A stretch of 64,000 nucleotides of DNA from Bradyrhizobium barranii subsp. barranii (GCF_017565645.3 NZ_CP086136.1:1240001-1304000); one strand, 5' to 3'; positions 33,882-43,701 are shown, numbered from the stretch's first letter. The notes: generated by a model not told the origin, from the letters alone. A program made the numbers and translations.

Positions 33882-35499
33882 CCCGTCCTATTCGTGAGAG
33901 TGCGGCTTTTTGGCCCGATTGATGCGGCCGCACATCTTGTCTGACGAGGCGCACAGGATTGCCTTCGGCTTTTCACCGCCTGACGACCCGTACTTTGCAA
34001 CGCGCTTGAGGTATAGGTTGGGCGAACGGGGGGCGGACGCCCCGCCGGTCAAGGACCGAGCGGCAGCAACGCGCCTGGCAAGCCGCGGATCAGGTCGGCT
34101 TCGGGACATGCCGCGGCAAACGCAAGGCGAATGCGGCTCGTGGTCTCGACCACACGGGCAGCGATTTTCAAGAGACGAAGACGCAGCGTCGCGAACTCGG
34201 CAGCGGCCAATTCCCGGGCTTTGGGAATGGCGTCGCGCACGGTCAGCATCAGCCAATAAGCGGCCGTATGGAGCACGAGACGGACCTGGTTGGCGAGCGC
34301 CGAACGGCAGCTGGTGCGGTCGGAGGCGAGCTGTGTCTTATGCAGCTTGATCAGATTCTCTGCTTGGCCGCGCGCGCAATACAGGCTGTCGTAGATCCAC
34401 TCGGCCGAGCCGACATCGAGGCTGGTGACGACGAAGCGGATGTCGAGGCCGAGCATCGTCGCCTCAATACGGGCGACAGTGCGCCGTTCGCGATCCCAGG
34501 ACTTTGCCTTGTGGCGCGTCTCGGTATAGCCACGCAGAACCGGCAGGTTCTCGATGGCGCGTCGCGTGCGGATGTCGTCGGCGACCTCGTCGACTTTTCT
34601 GGCGAGAGGCTTGGTGCCGGACAGACCGAAGATGTAGTCGATGCCGTTGGTCTCGCACCACGCCATGGCCTCCGGCCGGGCATAGTGCCCGTCGCCACGG
34701 AACGTAATTTGCGTGTTGTGCCATCGCGTCCGGATATGCCGTACCAGGCGGCGCAGATGGGCACGCACCTCGACGCCGCCCGGCGTCTTGCCGGGCCGCA
34801 GCACGACGGCCACGGGCCGGCTCTTCTCCGTGTCGTAGACGTGGATCGGCAGGAAGCAGCGTTCGTCATAATGAGCGTTGAACAGCGAGAGCTGCTGATG
34901 GCCGTGGACGACGTCGCAGGTATCATCGATGTCGAGCGTGACGGATGCCGGCTCGTGGGGGTAGCTATCCATCCATGCGTCGACCAAAATGTAGGTCAGC
35001 CGGATCACGTCGCGCAGGCGCGGAGCATTCTCCAGCCGCGACAGCGTCGGCTGGGAACACAAATCCCGGCCCGTGTCCGGCAGCCGTCCGCAGGCCAGTT
35101 TGAATGCCGGATCGGACCTCAGATGATCGAGGTCGTCGGCGTCCTCGTAGCCGCAGCAGATCGCGAACATGCGAGCGCGGAGCATATCGACCAGGCTGTG
35201 CACGACCCGCGTCGGATCGCGCCGATCCGGGAACACCCGGGCCAGATTGTTGGCCAAACCGAGACGCCGCTCGGCCATCGCCAGAAGCATCACGCCCCCG
35301 TTCGAGGTTAGGCGCCCACCATCGAAGGCAGCTGTGACTTTCTTGGCGTGAACGGCTGGAAACGAGAAGGGCGGAATCGTATCGTCGGTCATGGCGGGCG
35401 TGGCGTTCGCGGTTGGAGGTGATGGGGTTGGCTTCGCAACCGAATCCTACGCCGCATCAGCGCTTTACCCCTCAGGCGCACTCTTACGAATAAGACGGG
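33882..35499 (-). mobile_element. IS1380-family insertion sequence abutting thyX
   Basis: About 1618 bp with inverted ends CCCGTCCTATTCGTGAGAG (33882) and, reading in from 35499, CCCGTCTTATTCGTAAGAG, two mismatches over about 23 bp. The flanks read TTAG at left and TTAA at right, close to a TTAA-type target but not an exact duplication. The left end begins one base after the thyX stop codon. Relative to the solo end at 35709 the right end has lost about 14 bp. Confidence 0.88.
34049..35392 (-). CDS. IS1380-family transposase
   Basis: 447 residues, full length for the family and unbroken. Conserved parts: HAKKVTAAFDGGRLTSNGG near the start, SQPTLSRLEN, the first catalytic Asp region in ASVTLDIDDTCD, FRGDGHYARPEAM, and late ENLIKLHKTQLASDRTSC and AAYWLMLTVRDA. 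Cut-and-paste DDE enzyme that mobilises the enclosing element. Start at 35392. It could also mobilise the solo end just downstream. Confidence 0.93.
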   Translation of the reverse strand: MTDDTIPPFSFPAVHAKKVTAAFDGGRLTSNGGVMLLAMAERRLGLANNLARVFPDRRDPTRVVHSLVDMLRARMFAICCGYEDADDLDHLRSDPAFKLACGRLPDTGRDLCSQPTLSRLENAPRLRDVIRLTYILVDAWMDSYPHEPASVTLDIDDTCDVVHGHQQLSLFNAHYDERCFLPIHVYDTEKSRPVAVVLRPGKTPGGVEVRAHLRRLVRHIRTRWHNTQITFRGDGHYARPEAMAWCETNGIDYIFGLSGTKPLARKVDEVADDIRTRRAIENLPVLRGYTETRHKAKSWDRERRTVARIEATMLGLDIRFVVTSLDVGSAEWIYDSLYCARGQAENLIKLHKTQLASDRTSCRSALANQVRLVLHTAAYWLMLTVRDAIPKARELAAAEFATLRLRLLKIAARVVETTSRIRLAFAAACPEADLIRGLPGALLPLGP

Positions 35500-35708
35500 T
35501 TAAGTTGAAGAAAGATTGAGTGACTCCCGATCATTTCTGTGCCGAAACGTGGAGTCGCGGTCGTGCCGCGTCCAAAGAAACCGGCGCGAGCGGCCTATTA
35601 GACGCGGTAGGTGATCAGCCTCCGAAACGAGACTATCAAGCATGAAGAGATCGAGCGCGAGGCAGAGGTTTTATTTGTGTTGAATTCTTGCTTCTCGATA
35701 GTGGTCTG

Positions 35709-35848
35709 AAATCGTATCATCGGTCATGGCGGGCGTGGCGTTCGCGGTTGAAGGTGATGGGGTGGCTTCGCAACCGAATCCTACGCCGCATCAGCGCTTT
35801 ACACCACGCTCGCCAGCCTCTCAGGCGCCCTCTCGCGAATAAGACGGG
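35709..35848 (-). mobile_element. solo end of a second IS1380 copy
   Basis: About 140 bp matching the transposase start and terminal region of the complete element (35374-35499), ending in the same GACGGG terminus. Only about 15 bp of coding sequence remain. It is a deletion remnant; the 200 bp between the two copies (35504-35708) shows no gene. Confidence 0.82.
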
Positions 35849-35993
35849 TTAACGCGCACACAATTCGCCGGGAATGGACGCAATAGTACCGAAATATAAC
35901 GCACGGAATTATCCTGCCGCGCTATTCGCTCATTCGCGTTTCTCGTGACACATCGGCAACGCCACAACCGAATCGTGTCGCGTCAGTCCTGAT

Positions 35994-36007
35994 TTGATCG
36001 GCGTCAA
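35994..36007 (+). promoter_or_regulatory. FixK/FNR-type box upstream of the OmpW gene
   Basis: TTGATCGGCGTCAA is a perfect TTGA-N6-TCAA palindromic site for CRP/FNR regulators such as FixK2, the microaerobic activator of Bradyrhizobium. Its centre is about 83 bp upstream of the OmpW start, leaving room for a promoter at about 40 bp downstream of it. Confidence 0.75.
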
Positions 36008-36083
36008 ATCCATCACCATCCCCTTTCTGCTCTGACGCTGATGTCGCGCAACGACGCGCGAGAGATGGCTGAAGGGGAATGCA

Positions 36084-36830
36084 ATGAACGGAACGACAAA
36101 AAACCTGGCGCGGCTTGCGACGGTTGGCGCGATGCTCGTGGGGACTTTTGGCTCGGTACAGGCGGCCGATCTGCCTGTCTATAAGAAGGCACCGCCGCCG
36201 GTAGAAGCGTTCAATCCGTGGATGGTGCGTCTGCGCGTGCTTGGCGTGTTGCCGGATGCCGGTGGCTCAACCGTCAATGTCGCAGGCGTGCCGTCGCTGT
36301 CGTCGCCGAATTCCGGGCTCTCGATCAGCGACCAGGTCGTGCCCGAGCTCGACATCAGCTATTTCTTCACCAGGAACATCGCGGCCGAGCTGATCCTCGG
36401 CGTGACCAGGCACTCGATCAGCGGCAACGGCTCGCTCGCGAACCTGCCGATCGGCAAGACCACGCTGCTGCCGCCGACGCTGACCTTGCAATATCACTTC
36501 GACAATTTCGGCGCGTTCAAGCCGTATATCGGCGCCGGCGTGAACTACACCGTGTTCTTCAACAATTCGGCTGCCAATGCGCCAGCCGCCATCGTCGGTC
36601 CGCCCGCGATCGTTGCCACCACCACCAGCGTGCACGTCAGCAACGCCTGGGGCGGCGCCGTGCAGTTCGGCTTTGACTACATGCTCGACCGGCACTGGGG
36701 TCTCAACGTCGACGTCAAGAAGCTCTGGCTGCGGCCGGATTACTCAGCGACCGTCAGCGGCCTGCCGGTCACAGGCACCGCGCATATCGATCCGTGGCTG
36801 GTCGGTGGCGGTGTGACGTACAAGTTTTGA
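36084..36830 (+). CDS. OmpW-family outer membrane beta-barrel protein
   Basis: 248 residues. Signal peptide ending GSVQAADLPVYKK; then NPWMVRLRVLGVLPDAG, matching the first OmpW strand, ISYFFTRNIAAELILGVTRH, and the highly conserved LQYHFDNFGAFKPYIGAGVNY (positions ~138-158), ending in aromatic Phe (VGGGVTYKF), needed for assembly. Eight-strand barrel with a hydrophobic channel for small molecules. A FixK-type box upstream suggests induction under low oxygen, as reported for ompW genes in other bacteria. It is monocistronic. Confidence 0.93.
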   Translation: MNGTTKNLARLATVGAMLVGTFGSVQAADLPVYKKAPPPVEAFNPWMVRLRVLGVLPDAGGSTVNVAGVPSLSSPNSGLSISDQVVPELDISYFFTRNIAAELILGVTRHSISGNGSLANLPIGKTTLLPPTLTLQYHFDNFGAFKPYIGAGVNYTVFFNNSAANAPAAIVGPPAIVATTTSVHVSNAWGGAVQFGFDYMLDRHWGLNVDVKKLWLRPDYSATVSGLPVTGTAHIDPWLVGGGVTYKF

Positions 36831-36867
36831 CGCGTTGTTTGAAGACGAACTGTGGCCGCGGTTGACC

Positions 36868-37020
36868 CTGCGCTCCCTCCCCCCTTGCGGGGGAGGGCGG
36901 GGGAGAGGGGCAGCCCAGCAAAAGGCGCGAGAGAGCTTCGCCAGCCGCTTTGAATTGATGGAGGAAGTCCCCGTGGGGCAACCCCTCTTCCCAACCTTCC
37001 CCCGCAAGGGGGGAGGGGAC
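36868..37020. repeat. palindromic intergenic repeat
   Basis: Outer arms CCCTCCCCCCTTGCGGGGG and CCCCCGCAAGGGGGGAGGGG, with inner GAGAGGGGCAGCCC and GGGGCAACCCCTCTTCCC. Related to 28236. It lies downstream of the OmpW gene and may terminate its transcript. Confidence 0.7.
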
Positions 37021-37068
37021 TGCAGCTTGCGTGTGGCTGCATCTGTGCCGATCGCGAGGGTCTCCGCA

Positions 37069-37101
37069 AAACAAAAACGCGGCAGGTTTCCCCGCCGCGT
37101 T
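37069..37101 (-). terminator. rho-independent terminator of trcR
   Basis: On the minus strand an 8-bp stem AACGCGGC/GCCGCGTT (37094-37101 with 37076-37083) is followed by TTTGTTTT. It sits 35 bp after the trcR stop. Confidence 0.8.
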
Positions 37102-37136
37102 CAAATTGCGTTCGATGACGAATTGAGAGGGGAGCC

Positions 37137-37832
37137 TTACTCCTCCTCCTCGTCCTGCTTCTTGCCACCGAGCGTCTTCAGCTTGGCGAACACGGCGTCG
37201 ACGTTGAGGTCGTCGTTCGATCGCTCTGCCGGCTCGAACTCGTCCTTCTTGGTGGTTTCGGAGGCCGGCAGCAGGGTGGCGCCACCGTAGGATGCGTCGA
37301 TCGGCTTTTCCTTCGCAGCGCGCGCCACTTCGAAATCGAGCTCGATCTGCGAGCAAAGGCCAAGCGTCACCGGGTCGATCGGGGTCAGCTGGGAGGTGTT
37401 CCAGTGGGTACGGTCGCGAACGCTGGCGATGGTGCTCTTGGTGGTGCCGACCAGGCGCATGACCTGGGCGTCCTTGAGCTCCGGATGGCTGCGCAGCAGC
37501 CAGAGGATGGCGCTCGGGCGCTCGTGACGGCGGGAGACCGGGGTGTAGCGCGGGCCCTTGCGCTTGGGCTGGGGCGGCAGAATCACCTTGCTCTCCTGGA
37601 GGCGGAGTCGGTAGTCCGGGTTCCTCTCGCCCTTCTCGATCTCCTCGCGGGTCAACTGGCCGTTGGAGAGGGGATCCATGCCCTTGATGCCCTGAGCAGC
37701 GTCGCCGTCGGCGATCGCGCGCACCTCGAGGGGATGCATCTTGGTGAAATCGGCGACCTGGTCGAAGGTCAGCGCGGTGTTGTCGAGCAGCCAGACGGCG
37801 GTCGCCTTGGGCATCAGAGGTGCGTTGCTCAT
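37137..37832 (-). CDS. trcR: TrcR, cell-cycle transcriptional regulator (DUF1013)
   Basis: 231 residues from the ATG at 37832, with AAGGAG placed well upstream. It begins with PLMPKATAVWLLDNTALTFD and PLEVRAIADGD, a DNA-binding helix-turn-helix region of the DUF1013 family; GPRYTPVSRRHERPSAILWL and IASVRDRTHWN are other conserved parts. TrcR is an essential alphaproteobacterial regulator implicated with CtrA-era cell-cycle control. The C-terminus is acidic (GGKKQDEEEE). Monocistronic with its own terminator; divergent from ispH. Confidence 0.9.
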   Translation of the reverse strand: MSNAPLMPKATAVWLLDNTALTFDQVADFTKMHPLEVRAIADGDAAQGIKGMDPLSNGQLTREEIEKGERNPDYRLRLQESKVILPPQPKRKGPRYTPVSRRHERPSAILWLLRSHPELKDAQVMRLVGTTKSTIASVRDRTHWNTSQLTPIDPVTLGLCSQIELDFEVARAAKEKPIDASYGGATLLPASETTKKDEFEPAERSNDDLNVDAVFAKLKTLGGKKQDEEEE

Positions 37833-38097
37833 GGCAAATCTCCTTTGTGCTTCGCCCACCCCTCTGGAGGCGAAACCGGTGGTCATCAGCGATGACAGGG
37901 AATTCGCGCTATATAAGCCCGGAGGGGCTAGCCACGCAATGGTTCTGCTATAGATAGTGCCTTGACAGAGCCCGAAAGGGGGCCCAATTCCCTTGGAAGC
38001 GCCTGTAAAGTCCTAGCAGACCCACTAAAGCCCTATTCCATCCATTGACCGCCCCCGCCAGAAGGCGAAACGGGTGATTCGGTCCCGAGATCGCTCA

Positions 38098-39066
38098 ATG
38101 TCAGCCAAACCAGACCTCAAGATCGTGCTTTGTTCTCCCCGCGGCTTCTGCGCCGGGGTGGTCCGGGCGATCGACACCGTGGAACGGGCGCTCGATAAAT
38201 ACGGCGCCCCCGTCTATGTTCGCCACGAGATTGTGCACAACAAATACGTCGTCGACGGGTTGAAGAAGAAGGGCGCGATCTTCGTCGAGGAGCTCGCCGA
38301 AATCCCGGAAAACACCACCGCGCCGGTGGTGTTCTCGGCCCATGGCGTGCCGAAATCGGTCCCGGCCGACGCCACCTCCCGCAATTTGTTCTCGCTGGAT
38401 GCGACCTGCCCGCTGGTGACCAAGGTGCACCGCGAGGCCGCCATCCACTTCAAGCGCGGCCGCGAGATCTTCCTGATCGGCCATTCCCACCACCCCGAAG
38501 TGGTCGGCACGCTCGGCCAGCTTCCGGTCGGCGCCGTGACCCTGATCGAGACCGCCGAGGACGCCAAGACCATCGTCCCGAAGAACCCCGACAACATCGC
38601 CTTCGTGACTCAGACCACGCTGTCGATCGACGACACCGCAGAGATCGTGGCGCTGCTCAAGGAGCGCTTCCCGAATATCAACGGCCCGCACAAGGAAGAC
38701 ATCTGCTACGCCACCACCAACCGCCAGCTCGCGGTGAAGAAGGTGGCGCCGGTGGTCGACGCCCTGATCGTGGTCGGCGCTCCGAACTCGTCGAACTCGC
38801 AGCGCCTGCGCGAGGTCGCCGAGCGCGAAGGCTGCGGGATCGCAGTGCTGGCGCAGCGCGCCACCGACATCGACTGGACCAGGTTCGGCAACATCAAGAG
38901 CCTCGGCATCACCGCGGGCGCGTCCGCGCCGGAAGTGATCGTCGAGGAGATCATGGATGCGTTCGCCGAGCGCTACACGCTGCATGTGGAGACGGTCTCG
39001 GCCGCGGAAGAGAACGAGTTCTTCCCGCTGCCGCGCCAGGTGCGCCCCGAAGCCGCCGCCGAGTAG
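38098..39066 (+). CDS. ispH: 4-hydroxy-3-methylbut-2-enyl diphosphate reductase
   Basis: 322 residues, the last enzyme of the MEP isoprenoid pathway, making IPP and DMAPP. It holds a [4Fe-4S] cluster bound by three Cys: Cys18 in PRGFCAGV, Cys104 in [11 protein letters not shown], and the Cys in [11 protein letters not shown]. Further family residues: [19 protein letters not shown] and [11 protein letters not shown]. Start at 38098 chosen over the in-frame ATG at 38074 because the protein then begins at the family's usual place. First gene of ispH-thrB-rnhA; thrB starts 6 bp after its stop. Confidence 0.97.
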   Translation: MSAKPDLKIVLCSPRGFCAGVVRAIDTVERALDKYGAPVYVRHEIVHNKYVVDGLKKKGAIFVEELAEIPENTTAPVVFSAHGVPKSVPADATSRNLFSLDATCPLVTKVHREAAIHFKRGREIFLIGHSHHPEVVGTLGQLPVGAVTLIETAEDAKTIVPKNPDNIAFVTQTTLSIDDTAEIVALLKERFPNINGPHKEDICYATTNRQLAVKKVAPVVDALIVVGAPNSSNSQRLREVAEREGCGIAVLAQRATDIDWTRFGNIKSLGITAGASAPEVIVEEIMDAFAERYTLHVETVSAAEENEFFPLPRQVRPEAAAE

Positions 39067-39072
39067 ACCTTT

Positions 39073-40056
39073 ATGGCGGTCTACACCGACGTTGCCGCCG
39101 ACGAGCTTGCGGATTTCCTGAAGCAATACGATCTCGGCGAGTTGCTCTCCTACAAGGGCATCGCCGAGGGCGTCGAGAACACCAACTTCCTGCTGCACAC
39201 GAGCAAAGGCTCGTTCATCCTCACGCTCTATGAGAAGCGCGTGGCGAAGAACGACCTGCCGTTCTTCCTCGCGCTGATGACGCATCTCGCTGAGCACGGC
39301 GTCACCTGCCCGCTGCCTGTGAAGGCCGGGGACGGCGAGGCGCTGCGCGAGCTGTCGGGCCGGCCGGCCGCGATCATCACCTTTCTCGAAGGCGTTTGGC
39401 CGCGCAAGCCGAACGTGGCCCATTGCGCCGGCGTCGGCGAGGGGCTGGCCAGGATGCATCTGGCCGGCGCCAATTTTGCGATCAAACGTGGCAATGCACT
39501 ATCGGTCTCCGGCTGGCGGCCGCTGTTCGACGCGGCGGCAAGCCGCGCCGATGAGGTCCAGCCGGGCCTGCATGCGTTTCTCGCCGCCGAGCTCGACTAT
39601 CTCTCGAGCGGGGTCTGGCCGACTGATCTGCCTGAAGGCGTGATCCACGCCGATCTCTTCAACGACAACGTCTTCTTCCTCGGCGACAAGCTCTCCGGCA
39701 TCATCGACTTCACCTTCGCCTGCAACGACATGCTGGCCTATGACGTCGCGATCTGCCTGAATGCCTGGTGTTTTGAGCCGGACCATTCGTTCAACGTCAC
39801 CAAGGCGCGCGCCTTCCTCAATGCCTATGGCCGTGTGCGAAAACTTTCCGAGGCGGAAGAAGCCGCGCTGCCGCTGCTCGCGCGCGGCGCCGCGATCCGC
39901 TTCCTGCTGACCCGCCTGGTCGACTGGCTCAACGTGCCTCCAGGAGCGCTGGTCAAGCCCAAGGACCCGCTGGAATATTTTCGCAAGCTGCGCTTCCACC
40001 AGAGCGTTTCCAGCGTGCGCGACTACGGGCTGATGCCGTCAGGACTGGTCGCGTGA
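39073..40056 (+). CDS. thrB: homoserine kinase (ThrB, APH-fold type)
   Basis: 327 residues of the alphaproteobacterial ThrB2-type kinase related to aminoglycoside phosphotransferases, unlike the GHMP kinase of E. coli. It phosphorylates homoserine in threonine synthesis. Marks: [18 protein letters not shown] near the N-terminus, catalytic [14 protein letters not shown] with Asp and Asn, and [18 protein letters not shown] for metal binding. It overlaps rnhA by 4 bp (GTGA). Confidence 0.95.
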   Translation: MAVYTDVAADELADFLKQYDLGELLSYKGIAEGVENTNFLLHTSKGSFILTLYEKRVAKNDLPFFLALMTHLAEHGVTCPLPVKAGDGEALRELSGRPAAIITFLEGVWPRKPNVAHCAGVGEGLARMHLAGANFAIKRGNALSVSGWRPLFDAAASRADEVQPGLHAFLAAELDYLSSGVWPTDLPEGVIHADLFNDNVFFLGDKLSGIIDFTFACNDMLAYDVAICLNAWCFEPDHSFNVTKARAFLNAYGRVRKLSEAEEAALPLLARGAAIRFLLTRLVDWLNVPPGALVKPKDPLEYFRKLRFHQSVSSVRDYGLMPSGLVA

Positions 40057-40517
40057 GCGAGCTTCCCATTGTCACGATCTATACCGATGGCGCCTGCTCG
40101 GGAAATCCCGGGCCCGGCGGCTGGGGCGCGATCCTGAAGTTCGGCGACAAGGAAAAAGAGCTGAACGGCGGCGAACGCCACACCACCAACAACCAGATGG
40201 AATTGATGGCGGCGATCTCCGCGCTCGAAGCGCTGAAGAAGCCGTGCACCGTCGATCTCTATACCGACAGCCAGTATGTGCGGCAGGGCATCACCGGCTG
40301 GATCCACGGCTGGAAGCGCAACGGCTGGCGCACCGCCGACAAGAAGCCGGTGAAGAATGTCGAGCTATGGCAGCGCCTCGATGCGGCGCTGAAGCAGCAC
40401 GAGGTCCGTTGGCACTGGGTCAAGGGCCACGCCGGGCATCCCGAGAACGAGCGCGCGGATCAGCTGGCGCGGGACGGGATTGTGAAGGCGAGGACGCAGA
40501 CGCGGGTGGGGGAGTAG
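40053..40517 (+). CDS. rnhA: ribonuclease HI
   Basis: 154 residues, start GTG at 40053 overlapping the thrB stop. RNase H fold that cuts RNA in RNA-DNA hybrids. Active-site acids are in [15 protein letters not shown] (first Asp), [12 protein letters not shown] (Glu), LYTDSQYV (second Asp) and [10 protein letters not shown] (last Asp). The basic handle region is [17 protein letters not shown]. Housekeeping role in replication. Confidence 0.97.
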   Translation: MSELPIVTIYTDGACSGNPGPGGWGAILKFGDKEKELNGGERHTTNNQMELMAAISALEALKKPCTVDLYTDSQYVRQGITGWIHGWKRNGWRTADKKPVKNVELWQRLDAALKQHEVRWHWVKGHAGHPENERADQLARDGIVKARTQTRVGE

Positions 40518-40547
40518 GCGACGCGCTGTCGGCGTCGCCCGGTTTCG

Positions 40548-40636
40548 TAGGGTGGGCAAAGCGAAGCGTGCCCACGGCTTTTTCTCAATCGAGGAAAGAT
40601 GGTGGGCACGGCGCTGACGCGCCTTTGCCCACCCTA
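40548..40636. repeat. palindromic intergenic repeat (GTAGGGTGGGCAAAG family)
   Basis: CGTAGGGTGGGCAAAGCG at one end and CGCCTTTGCCCACCCTACG at the other form perfect outer arms, with GTGCCCAC and GTGGGCAC nested inside. A separate family from the other repeats in the window. Confidence 0.85.
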
Positions 40637-40672
40637 CGGCACTTCCTGCTCGGAAGGAGCCGGGGCCTAAGC

Positions 40673-41158
40673 TTACAGCTGCCCCAGCAGCGTATCGCCG
40701 CCGGAGACCTCGACCTTGCCGGGCATCGCTTCGAGGTTCAGCTTCTTCACCACGCCGTCCTCGACCAGCATCGAATAGCGCTTGGAGCGGATGCCGAGGC
40801 CGTTGCCGGAGGCGTCCAGCTCCATGCCGATCGCCTTGGCGAAGTCGGCATTGCCGTCGGCGAGGAAGATCGCCTCGTCGCGCTGGTCGGTATCGCGCTT
40901 CCAGGCGTTCATGACGAAAGCGTCGTTGACGGAGACGATAGCGATGGTGTCGACGCCCTTGTCCTTCATGGCATAGGCGTTGAGGAAGATGCTCGGCAGA
41001 TGCATCTTGTGGCAGGTGCCGGTGTAGGCGCCAGGCACTGCGAACAGCGCCACTTTCTTGCCCTTGAAGATGTCGTCGGTGGTCTTCACCTGCGGACCCT
41101 CGGCCGTCATCACGCGGAATTTCGCCTCGGGCAGCTTGTCGCCAGTCTGGATCGCCAT
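40673..41158 (-). CDS. peroxiredoxin of the Prx5 type
   Basis: 161 residues from the ATG at 41158 (GGGAGACTG upstream). The peroxidatic Cys is Cys49 in VPGAYTGTCH, followed by HLPSIFLNAYAM, the Prx5 (AhpE-independent, PMP20-like) signature. There is no second typical resolving Cys, so it is probably a one-Cys enzyme using glutathione or glutaredoxin to reduce hydrogen peroxide and organic peroxides. Cytoplasmic. Confidence 0.93.
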   Translation of the reverse strand: MAIQTGDKLPEAKFRVMTAEGPQVKTTDDIFKGKKVALFAVPGAYTGTCHKMHLPSIFLNAYAMKDKGVDTIAIVSVNDAFVMNAWKRDTDQRDEAIFLADGNADFAKAIGMELDASGNGLGIRSKRYSMLVEDGVVKKLNLEAMPGKVEVSGGDTLLGQL

Positions 41159-41254
41159 CGTCAGTCTCCCTGAAAATCGGTCCCGCTTTTTAGACCGTGC
41201 GGCGGCGCTGCACAACATTGGCGGCGAGGGTCGCGGTCCTTCACCGTTATGTCA

Positions 41255-41809
41255 TCAGCCGGCAAAACCGCCGGCGTCGAGGAAGGCCTGTTCTTCCTCG
41301 GTGGTGGCGCGGTCGAGGAGGCGGTTGCGGTGGGGAAAGCGGCCGAACCGCTGGATGATGTCGGCGTGCTCCCGCGCGTATTTCAGGTTCTCGGCATTGT
41401 CGGTGTTCTGAAACAGCGCGACACAATTCAGCTGGTCGGGCAGGTGCTCGGAATGCATGAAGGGCAAATAGAGGAATTCGAGCAGGATGGGATCGATCCT
41501 GCGATCGACGCCCCGCGCGATGGCGCGGCGGGCGACGTCGCGCGCCGGCGCGTCGCTGGCAAAGGCTTCCGGCGTGCCGCGAAACATGTTGCGGGGAAAC
41601 TGGTCGAGCGCGATGACGAGCGCGAGCGCGCCCTCGTCGCTTTCCTCCCAGGAGGCCAGCTCGCCGGCGGTCGCCCGCTTCCATAGCGGAAGAAAGCGAC
41701 GCCTGACCTCCGCGTCGAAAGCGTCGCTGCGCTTGTACCAGCGCTCGCGGCCGGCCTCGCACCAGAAGGTGAGAATGCCTGATGGCGTGATGTCGCCGAC
41801 GTCAGTCAT
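41255..41809 (-). CDS. DUF924 family protein
   Basis: 184 residues, all-helical, TPR-like. Family marks ILTFWCEAGRERWYKRSDAF, ALVIALDQFPRNMFRGTP, FLYLPFMHSEHL and IIQRFGRFPHRNRLL identify DUF924, whose structure resembles TPR repeats and whose role is unknown. It starts 15 bp after the acyl-CoA ligase stop on the same strand. Confidence 0.9.
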   Translation of the reverse strand: MTDVGDITPSGILTFWCEAGRERWYKRSDAFDAEVRRRFLPLWKRATAGELASWEESDEGALALVIALDQFPRNMFRGTPEAFASDAPARDVARRAIARGVDRRIDPILLEFLYLPFMHSEHLPDQLNCVALFQNTDNAENLKYAREHADIIQRFGRFPHRNRLLDRATTEEEQAFLDAGGFAG

Positions 41810-41824
41810 GAACCAAAGACGGGC

Positions 41825-43510
41825 CTACGCCGCCTCCGCCTTCTTCTCGTCGCGGAGCTGCCGGCGCAGGATCTTGCCGACATTGGTCTTCGGCAGGTCG
41901 GCGCGGAATTCGATGTGCTTGGGCACCTTGTAGCCGGTGAGCTGCTCCTGACAGAACTTGATCACGGCTTCCGCGGTGAGGTTGGGATCCTTCTTCACCA
42001 CGAACGCTTTCACCGCCTCGCCCGACTTGGAATCGGGGATGCCGATCACGGCGCATTCGAGCACGCCCGGATTGCTCGCGATCACTTCCTCGATCTCGTT
42101 CGGATAGACGTTGAAGCCCGAGACCAGGATCATGTCCTTCTTGCGGTCGACGATCTTGGTGTAGCCCTTCTCGTCCATCACGCCGATGTCGCCGGTGCGG
42201 AAATAGCCGTCGGCGGTCATCACCTTGTCGGTCTCTTCCGGCCTGTTCCAGTAGCCCGACATCACCTGCGGGCCCTTGGCGCAGATCTCGCCGGGCTGGC
42301 CGAGCGGGACTTCGTTGCCGTCGTCGTCGCGGATCGAGATCCAGGTCGAAGGCACGGGGATGCCGATCGATCCCGAGAACTCGGTCGTGGTCGCGGGATT
42401 GCAGGTCAGTGTCGGCGAGGTCTCCGAGAGGCCGTAGCCTTCGGCGATGAAGCAGCCGGTCACCGCTTTCCACTGCTCGGCGACCGGGCGCTGCACCGCC
42501 ATGCCGCCTCCGTTCGAGATCTTCAGCTTGGAGAAGTCGAGCTTCTTGAAGTCGGGATGGTGCATCAACCCGTTGTAGAGCGTGTTCACGGCCGGGAAGC
42601 TGTTGACCTGGTACTTCGCCAGCTCCTTGACGAAGCCCGCGATGTCGCGCGGATTGGGGATCAGCAGATTGCAGCCGCCGGCGCGCACCGCGAGCAGGTA
42701 GCAGGCCGTCAGCGCGAAGATGTGATAGAGCGGCAGCGCGCAGACGATCATCAGCTGATCGACATGCGGCGGCGCGGCGAGTGCCGGCTGGAGCCAGGCG
42801 TCGTTCTGCAGCACGTTGGCGACGATGTTGCGGTGGAGCAGGGTGGCGCCCTTGGAGACGCCGGTGGTGCCGCCGGTATATTGCAGGAAGGCGACGTCGC
42901 CCGGCGACAGCTTCGGCTTGTTGAACGTCAGGCCGCGGCCGGCCGATATCGCGTCGTTGAAGGACGCCGCACCCGGCAGCGACCAGGCCGGCACCATCTT
43001 CTTGACGCGGCGGACGACGACGTTGACGATCATGCCCTTGAAGCCGAGCAGGTCGCCCATGCTGCCGACGATGACATGCTTGACTTGCGTCTTCGCGATC
43101 ACCTGCTCGACCGTGTGGGCGAAATTCTCCAGCACGATGATGGCTTCGGCGCCGGAATCCTTGAGCTGATGCTCGAGCTCGCGCGGCGTGTAGAGCGGGT
43201 TGACGTTGACCACCGCGAAACCGGCGCGCAGCACGGCAGCGGTCGCGACCGGATATTGCAGCACGTTCGGCATCATGATCGCGACGCGGGCGCCACGTTG
43301 CAGGCCACGGCCCTGTAAATAGGAGGCGAGCGCCAGCGACATCTGGTCGAGGTCGCGATAGCTGATCGCCTTGTCCATGCAGATGAATGCCTTGCGGTCG
43401 GCGAACTTGGCGAAGCTCTCCTCCAGAAGGTCGACCAGCGATGCGTATTGGGTCGGCTCGATATCAGCAGGGACGCCGGGCGGATATTGCTTGAGCCAGA
43501 TGCGCTCCAT
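41825..43510 (-). CDS. long-chain fatty acid-CoA ligase (FadD-type)
   Basis: 561 residues, ANL family. ATP-binding QYTGGTTGVSKGATLLHRN, the acyl-pocket motif EGYGLSETSP, the hinge YFRTGDIGVMDEKGY and the C-terminal Lys in TNVGKILRRQLR are all present. The N-terminus IWLKQYPPGVPADIEP and length match E. coli-type FadD. It activates long-chain fatty acids at the inner membrane for beta-oxidation or lipid use. Likely in one transcript with the DUF924 gene. Confidence 0.93.
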   Translation of the reverse strand: MERIWLKQYPPGVPADIEPTQYASLVDLLEESFAKFADRKAFICMDKAISYRDLDQMSLALASYLQGRGLQRGARVAIMMPNVLQYPVATAAVLRAGFAVVNVNPLYTPRELEHQLKDSGAEAIIVLENFAHTVEQVIAKTQVKHVIVGSMGDLLGFKGMIVNVVVRRVKKMVPAWSLPGAASFNDAISAGRGLTFNKPKLSPGDVAFLQYTGGTTGVSKGATLLHRNIVANVLQNDAWLQPALAAPPHVDQLMIVCALPLYHIFALTACYLLAVRAGGCNLLIPNPRDIAGFVKELAKYQVNSFPAVNTLYNGLMHHPDFKKLDFSKLKISNGGGMAVQRPVAEQWKAVTGCFIAEGYGLSETSPTLTCNPATTTEFSGSIGIPVPSTWISIRDDDGNEVPLGQPGEICAKGPQVMSGYWNRPEETDKVMTADGYFRTGDIGVMDEKGYTKIVDRKKDMILVSGFNVYPNEIEEVIASNPGVLECAVIGIPDSKSGEAVKAFVVKKDPNLTAEAVIKFCQEQLTGYKVPKHIEFRADLPKTNVGKILRRQLRDEKKAEAA

Positions 43511-43701
43511 GGAAAACTCCCCTCAATTTACCAGAGCCCGTTGTGTCTCGGGCTTGCCTCATTGCGGCCAGTATCGAGCCTGCCGGAACGGGTGGCAAGC
43601 CGGTCGAGGCTTAGGACAAAGGTCCGGGAGTGGCTACTGGAATTGTCGCAAGCCGTTCTGCCGCAGGTGCGAAGCGCGGGTGCGGCTTGCGATGGGGGCC
43701 G

